A stretch of DNA of 9,216 bases from an uncultured Verrucomicrobiota bacterium (GTDB taxonomy: Bacteria; Verrucomicrobiota; Verrucomicrobiae; Opitutales; Opitutaceae): the NCBI GenBank assembly GCA_946481225.1, contig CAMLNJ010000083.1, positions 1 to 9,216 of the forward strand, read 5' to 3'. Below the pieces are notes generated by a model, which searched no databases, was not told where the DNA came from, and saw nothing but the letters and a program-made list of their open reading frames with translations. Below, in pieces: positions 6,077-9,216 of this stretch (position 1 is its first letter; each line of letters opens with the position of its first letter). A program made the translations under genes and the position numbers.

Positions 6077-6979
6077 ATGGATCGCCGCGACTTTTTGCGC
6101 TGCTCGGCGCTGTCGCTCGCCGGCCTGCTGGCCGGCGCAGCCGGGTGCTCCGGGCCGGGCGGCTTGGGGACGAGGCGGGCGCTCCGTTTCGGGCTCGTGA
6201 CCGATCTCCATTACGCGGACCGCGAGCCGGCGACGACGCGTTTTTACCGCGAGTCGCTTCCCAAGGCGCGCGAGGCCGTCGAGCGTCTGAACCGCGAGCG
6301 CCTTTCCTTTCTTGGCGTGCTGGGCGACGTGAAGGACATGGCTTCCGGGGAGCCCGAGGCGCGCACGCTGGGGCACCTCGTCGCGATCGAGGCCGAGTTG
6401 CGTCGTTTTTCCGGGCCGGTGCATTACGTGCTCGGCAACCACGACATGGACAACCTGTCGAAAACGCAGGCGCTTTTCGTCCTGCGAAACCCCGGCGGCT
6501 CGACCGAGCACGGTTACCACGCGTTCAGTCGCGGTGGCGTGCGCTTCATCGTGCTCGACGCCTGCTTCGGGGCGGACGGCATGCCCTACGACCACGGGCG
6601 CTTCGATTGGCGCGATACCTTCGTGCCCGCGGCGGAACTGGCGTGGCTGGATGCCGAGCTGGGCGCGGCGCGCGAGCCGGTGATCGTGTTCGCGCACCAG
6701 CGCCTCGACGGGAGCGGCGACGCCTACGTGAAGAATAGCGCCGCGGTGCGCGCCGCGCTCGAGGCGTCCGGCAAGGTGCTCGCGGTGTTTCAAGGTCATG
6801 ATCACCCCGGCGGACACCGGCGGATCGGCGGCATCCACTACTACACGCTCAAGGCGCTGGTCGAGGGAAGCGGCGCGGAAAACAATTCCTACGCGACCGT
6901 CGAGGTGCATCCGAATCTCGACCTCACGGTGACCGGCTACCGTCGCGCGACGACGATGGTGCTGCCGCGCGGGGCGTGA
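6077..6979 (+). CDS. Tat-exported calcineurin-like metallophosphoesterase, probable lipoprotein
   Basis: The 300-residue protein begins MDRRDFLRCSALSLAGLLAG, a twin-arginine signal (RRDFL at 3-7). GC at 23-24 could serve as a relaxed lipobox (AAGC), so a periplasmic, membrane-anchored enzyme is likely. The ATG at 6077 is chosen because the Tat motif starts there; the frame is open well upstream through pyk in another register. All calcineurin-fold metal motifs are present: DLH (43-45), GDVKD (83-87), GNHD (120-123), H207 (FAHQRL) and GHDH (240-243). The region LVTDLHYAD followed by a FYRESLPKAREAVE helix resembles the ADP-ribose/CDP-alcohol diphosphatase branch, but the substrate cannot be read from sequence. 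A putative terminator separates it from pyk, so it probably has its own promoter. Confidence 0.88.
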   Translation: MDRRDFLRCSALSLAGLLAGAAGCSGPGGLGTRRALRFGLVTDLHYADREPATTRFYRESLPKAREAVERLNRERLSFLGVLGDVKDMASGEPEARTLGHLVAIEAELRRFSGPVHYVLGNHDMDNLSKTQALFVLRNPGGSTEHGYHAFSRGGVRFIVLDACFGADGMPYDHGRFDWRDTFVPAAELAWLDAELGAAREPVIVFAHQRLDGSGDAYVKNSAAVRAALEASGKVLAVFQGHDHPGGHRRIGGIHYYTLKALVEGSGAENNSYATVEVHPNLDLTVTGYRRATTMVLPRGA

Positions 6980-6988
6980 GTGAGGCGA

Positions 6989-7011
6989 GGACCGGGACCG
7001 CGGTCTGTTTT
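6989..7011 (+). terminator. Possible terminator after the phosphoesterase gene
   Basis: GGACCG (6989-6994) pairs with CGGTCT (7001-7006, one G-T wobble) around a 6-base loop, followed by GTTTT (7007-7011). It begins ten bases past the stop codon, the right place for a rho-independent terminator. The T-run is short, hence the modest confidence. Confidence 0.35.
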
Positions 7012-7026
7012 CGGCGGATTTCCGGG

Positions 7027-7061
7027 AAACCCCAATGTTCGTATTACGAACATTGGGGTTT
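7027..7061. repeat. 35-bp perfect palindrome in the convergent spacer
   Basis: Two exact 17-base arms (7027-7043 and 7045-7061), containing CCCCAATGTTCGTA and its complement, flank a single central T. As RNA it folds into a 15- or 16-bp stem with a tiny loop on either strand. Its AT content is much higher than the surroundings. It lies between two convergent genes, so a bidirectional terminator is possible, but there is only a TTT or AAA edge and no long T-run. A mobile repeat or a protein-binding palindrome is equally possible. Confidence 0.8.
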
Positions 7062-7119
7062 GGGGCGGGCGGCCGGGGCGGCCGGGGAGAGGTGGCGCGA
7101 GATGGGCGGGGCGGGTATG

Positions 7120-7207
7120 TGTAGGCCAGGTCGGTGACCTGGCTGCCCGACACCAAGCCAACGGTCGGCCCTAAACGAAGCCGCCCGACCCAGCTGTCGG
7201 GCCTACA
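7120..7207. repeat. 88-bp element with terminal inverted repeats and three internal hairpins
   Basis: TGTAGGCC at 7120-7127 is matched by its exact complement GGCCTACA at 7200-7207. Inside are CCAGGTC-GGT-GACCTGG (7126-7142), CCGAC-N12-GTCGG (7147-7168) and CCCGAC-CCAGCT-GTCGGG (7184-7201), a cloverleaf-like set of stems. The last bases supply the TAG stop of the convergent methyltransferase gene (7203-7205 on the minus strand). It is too short to code for a transposase, so it would be a REP- or MITE-like element if repeated in the genome. Confidence 0.6.
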
Positions 7208-7946
7208 GCGGGCGGCGCAGGGCGGCGCAGACGATGCCGGCGGCGACGGCGGCGTTGAGCGACTCGGCGCCGCCCACGCGCGGGATGGTGATCCAACGCG
7301 TCACCGCGGCGCGCACGGCCGGGGACGGGCCGCGGCCTTCGCTGCCTACCACCACGACGGCGTCCGCGGCGGGCGCGAGCGAGTAGACGGAGTCCCCGGC
7401 GAGGTCGCAGCCCAGCACGGGCGCGCCGGCGCGCGCGGCCGCGGCGAGGGCGGGCGCGAGGTCCGTCGTGATGGCGCGGATACGGGCGAAGGAGCCCATC
7501 GAGGCGTTGATCGCCTTTTGGGAAAACAGGTCGGCGGAATCGGGCGAGAGCAGCACGCGCGCGAAGCCGAACCAGTCGGCGAGGCGGAGCAGCGTGCCGA
7601 CGTTGCCCGGGTCCTGGATGCCGTCGAGGGCGAGGGTGAGGCCGCGGGCGAGTTCGCCGGGGGCGAGCCCGGCGCGCCTCAGGCGGCCGACGGCGAGCAC
7701 GGGCGAGGGCGTGGGATAATGGCTGATGCGCGCCATCTCCGCCTCGGTGACGGGCCGCAGGCGCGGATCGGCGAGCGGCGCGGCGGTCCAGGCGGGCGTG
7801 GCGTAGAGTTCGGTGAATTCGCTTCCGGCGGCGAGAAGTTCGCCGACCACCTTGGGGCCCTCGACGACGAAAAGGCCCGCGGCCTCGCGGTGCTTTTTAT
7901 CCCGTAGATCGCGGAGGCGGTTGATCTCGGCCTTGGTGAGCGGCAT
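7203..7946 (-). CDS. SpoU/TrmH-family RNA 2'-O-methyltransferase
   Basis: The 247-residue protein has an N-terminal substrate-binding domain (about 1-100, with FVVEGPKVVGELL at 26-38 as in the SpoU_sub_bind fold). A trefoil-knot SPOUT domain follows with all three motifs: DPGNVGTLLRLADWFG (112-127, with N115 and the catalytic-type R121), VVGSEGRG (199-206) and IPRVGGAESLNAAVA (221-235). It should methylate ribose 2'-OH in rRNA or tRNA using S-adenosylmethionine; the RNA target is not evident. The start at 7946 (MPLTKAEINRLRDLRDKKHR) gives the standard N-terminus; the frame is open another 46 codons upstream through the divergent spacer. It ends inside the 88-bp element and is divergent from the oxidoreductase at 8014 with a 67-base spacer. 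Confidence 0.92.
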   Translation of the reverse strand: MPLTKAEINRLRDLRDKKHREAAGLFVVEGPKVVGELLAAGSEFTELYATPAWTAAPLADPRLRPVTEAEMARISHYPTPSPVLAVGRLRRAGLAPGELARGLTLALDGIQDPGNVGTLLRLADWFGFARVLLSPDSADLFSQKAINASMGSFARIRAITTDLAPALAAAARAGAPVLGCDLAGDSVYSLAPAADAVVVVGSEGRGPSPAVRAAVTRWITIPRVGGAESLNAAVAAGIVCAALRRPL

Positions 7947-8013
7947 GAGGGAAACCCTGAGGCGGGCGGCGCGCGCTTGGCAACGCGGCGGATTTGCGGC
8001 GGACTCGGGAGCC

Positions 8014-9066
8014 ATGTCGACTTCCGTATCGCCCCTGCGCTGGGGCATCTTGTCCACGGGCTGGATCGCGGGCGTGTTCGCCAAAGGCGTCGGCGCCTCG
8101 CGGGGAGGCCGCGTGGTCGCGGTGGGCAGCCGGACGGCGGAGAGCGCGGCGCGTTTCGCGGGCGAGCACGGGATCGCGGCGGAGCGCGCGCATGGGAGCT
8201 ACGCGGCGCTGTTGGCCGATCCGGAGGTCGACGCGGTCTACATCGCGACGCCGCATCCCGAGCACGTGGAGTGGGCGGTGAAGGCGGTCGGGGCGGGCAA
8301 GCATGTGCTTTGCGAGAAGCCGGCGGGGATGAACCTCGCGGAGGGGCGGCGGATGGTCGAGGCGGCGCGGCGCGCGGGCGTGTTGTTCATGGAGGCTTTC
8401 ATGTATCGCTGCCATCCGCAGACGGCGAAGGTGGCGGAGCTCGTGCGCGCGGGCGCGGTCGGCGAGGTGAAGCTCGTCCAGGCGAGCTTCGGGTTTCGCA
8501 GCGAATACAACGCGCGGTCGCGGCTTTGGAACAAGGAGCTCGGCGGGGGGGCGATCCTGGACGTGGGCTGCTATCCGGTCTCGTTCGCGCGGCTGGTCGC
8601 GGGGGCGGCGACGGGGGCGGCTTTCGCCGAGCCGGAGGAGCTGGCGGGAACGGCGCGAATCCACGCGAATAGCGGGGTGGACGCCTGCGCGGCGGCGACG
8701 CTGCGGTTTCCGGGAGGGATCGTGGCGCAGGTGTCGACGGCGCTGGACGTGACGCTCGACAACACGGCGCGGATCTTCGGCGTCGAAGGCTGGATCGAGG
8801 TGCCGCATCCGTGGGTCATCACGAAGGCGGACGGCGATGCGGTGGTGCTCGTGCATCGCCGGGGCGAGGCGCGGCCGGAGCGGATCGAGATAGCGGCGAC
8901 GAATGTCTACGCGCTCGAAGCGGAGGCGTTCGCGGAGGCTTTGCGCGAGGGGGCGCGGGCGGTGCCGGCGATGTCGCCGGAGGACACGTTGGGCAATCTC
9001 GCTACGCTCGACCGCTGGCGGGCGGCGGCGGGGGTGCGTTACGCGGCGGACGAGGCGGCGGGGTAG
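8014..9066 (+). CDS. Gfo/Idh/MocA-family NAD(P)-dependent oxidoreductase
   Basis: The 350-residue protein has an N-terminal Rossmann domain with WGILSTGWIAGVFA (10-23), YIATPHPEH (76-84) and the family signature CEKPAG (100-105). FMEAFMYRCHPQ (125-136) and GGGAILDVGCYPV (177-189) belong to the C-terminal substrate domain. Most family members have GxGxxA; here the second position reads S-T-G (ILSTGWIA). That resembles the human dihydrodiol dehydrogenase / NADP-xylose dehydrogenase branch (WGIVSVGLIS from memory). It probably oxidises or reduces a sugar or cyclic diol in the cytoplasm. The start is set by the Rossmann motif, with GGGAG at 8007-8011 only two bases ahead of ATG; the frame is open further upstream. 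It has no obvious partner gene here. Confidence 0.9.
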   Translation: MSTSVSPLRWGILSTGWIAGVFAKGVGASRGGRVVAVGSRTAESAARFAGEHGIAAERAHGSYAALLADPEVDAVYIATPHPEHVEWAVKAVGAGKHVLCEKPAGMNLAEGRRMVEAARRAGVLFMEAFMYRCHPQTAKVAELVRAGAVGEVKLVQASFGFRSEYNARSRLWNKELGGGAILDVGCYPVSFARLVAGAATGAAFAEPEELAGTARIHANSGVDACAAATLRFPGGIVAQVSTALDVTLDNTARIFGVEGWIEVPHPWVITKADGDAVVLVHRRGEARPERIEIAATNVYALEAEAFAEALREGARAVPAMSPEDTLGNLATLDRWRAAAGVRYAADEAAG

Positions 9067-9150
9067 CGGCGGGGGGCGGAGGTCGAGCCGGGACTCGGCG
9101 TTCCCGGGGGCGGGGAGGGGCGGCGCGCGCGGAGGGGCGGCGGAGGCGCT
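9067..9150. other. G-rich convergent spacer with repeat copy 2
   Basis: This 84-base stretch between convergent genes is almost purely G/C with several runs of four or more G on the plus strand (9105-9119 and 9133-9136). The runs could form a G-quadruplex with one long loop. Bases 9086-9109 are a second copy (21 of 24 identical) of the hairpin repeat found inside folE2. No gene or clear terminator is visible. Confidence 0.4.
9086..9109 (-). repeat. Dispersed 24-bp hairpin repeat, copy 2
   Basis: It matches 2857-2880 with three substitutions. The hairpin is kept here as GTCGAG-CCGGGA-CTCGGC (9082-9099), where one pair becomes G-T wobble, followed by GTTCCCGGGG. Retention of the stem despite substitutions suggests the structure matters or that copies come from one hairpin family. 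Confidence 0.6.
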
Positions 9151-9216
9151 TCAGGGGGCCTGTTTTTTGCCCGCGGCGGCGGCGAGGAGGGCGGCGACGA
9201 CCGGCCGCGAGTGGTC
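9151..9216 (-). CDS. C-terminal fragment of an unrecognised minus-strand gene
   Basis: Read on the minus strand from the window edge, 21 codons lead to TGA at 9153-9151: DHSRPVVAALLAAAAGKKQAP. The pattern, an Ala/Leu-rich helix followed by a short basic tail, looks like a normal protein end. The position convergent with the oxidoreductase fits the layout. Nothing in it identifies a family. Confidence 0.4.
   Translation of the reverse strand, partial: DHSRPVVAALLAAAAGKKQAP

Noticed and set aside
7027..7061. LexA-type operator within the palindrome (TGTTC and GAACA half sites)
   Set aside because: The half sites are separated by 7 bases, not the 4 I recall for verrucomicrobial LexA boxes, and the site lies between gene 3' ends rather than at a promoter.
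6008..7156. A 382-codon minus-strand open frame opposite the phosphoesterase
   Set aside because: Low-complexity antisense shadow beginning in repeat DNA; the sense gene has a Tat signal and full metal motifs.
6980..7174. Small 64-codon plus-strand gene in the spacer after the phosphoesterase
   Set aside because: It runs through the palindrome, a 9-bp tandem and the TIR element, so its peptide is translated repeat sequence.
7120..7207. tRNA gene, because of the cloverleaf-like stems
   Set aside because: No T-loop GGTTCGAATC-type sequence, no 7-bp acceptor stem with correct internal spacing and no anticodon arm of 5 bp with a 7-base loop.

Overview
The window is very GC-rich, and several GC-driven antisense reading frames had to be discarded. 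It carries eight complete protein genes, one gene fragment at each edge, and an unusual density of short intergenic repeats and hairpins. The gene set (LptC-like outer-membrane biogenesis protein, YycJ-type hydrolase, pyruvate kinase, SpoU methyltransferase, Tat lipoprotein phosphoesterase) points to a chromosome of a Gram-negative, didermic bacterium. The repeat style (10-bp periodic units, CCAGGTCGGTGACCTGG hairpins, GCCGAG-N6-CTCGGC hairpins) reminds me of Verrucomicrobia of the Opitutaceae type. That taxonomic guess rests on memory and was not searched.

Layout: (1) 1-874, plus strand: the tail of an unrecognised gene coupled by ATGA to an LptC/OstA-like exported protein. (2) 871-3474, minus strand: a three-gene block read as 6-pyruvoyl-tetrahydropterin synthase (3474-2986), then GTP cyclohydrolase FolE2 (2899-1772), then a sepiapterin-reductase-like SDR (1605-871). 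(3) 3579-5954, plus: a YycJ/WalJ-like metallo-beta-lactamase-fold hydrolase and pyruvate kinase. (4) 6077-6979, plus: a Tat-exported metallophosphoesterase, probably a lipoprotein. (5) 6980-7202: a convergent spacer with a putative terminator, a 35-bp perfect palindrome and an 88-bp element with terminal inverted repeats. (6) 7203-7946, minus: a SpoU-family RNA methyltransferase. It is divergent from (7) 8014-9066, plus: a Gfo/Idh/MocA oxidoreductase. (8) 9067-9216: a G-rich spacer and the C-terminus of a minus-strand gene.

The most interesting functional reading is the minus-strand block. FolE2 turns GTP into 7,8-dihydroneopterin triphosphate, PTPS turns that into 6-pyruvoyl-tetrahydropterin, and an NADPH-type SDR with a C-terminus like bacterial sepiapterin reductases could finish a tetrahydrobiopterin-type cofactor. 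The PTPS motif ([11 protein letters not shown]) matches the animal PTPS pattern rather than the QueD pattern of queuosine synthesis. The second theme is the repeats: the probable GTG start of the SDR, the stop codon of the SpoU gene and part of the FolE2 N-terminal extension all lie inside repeat-like sequences.
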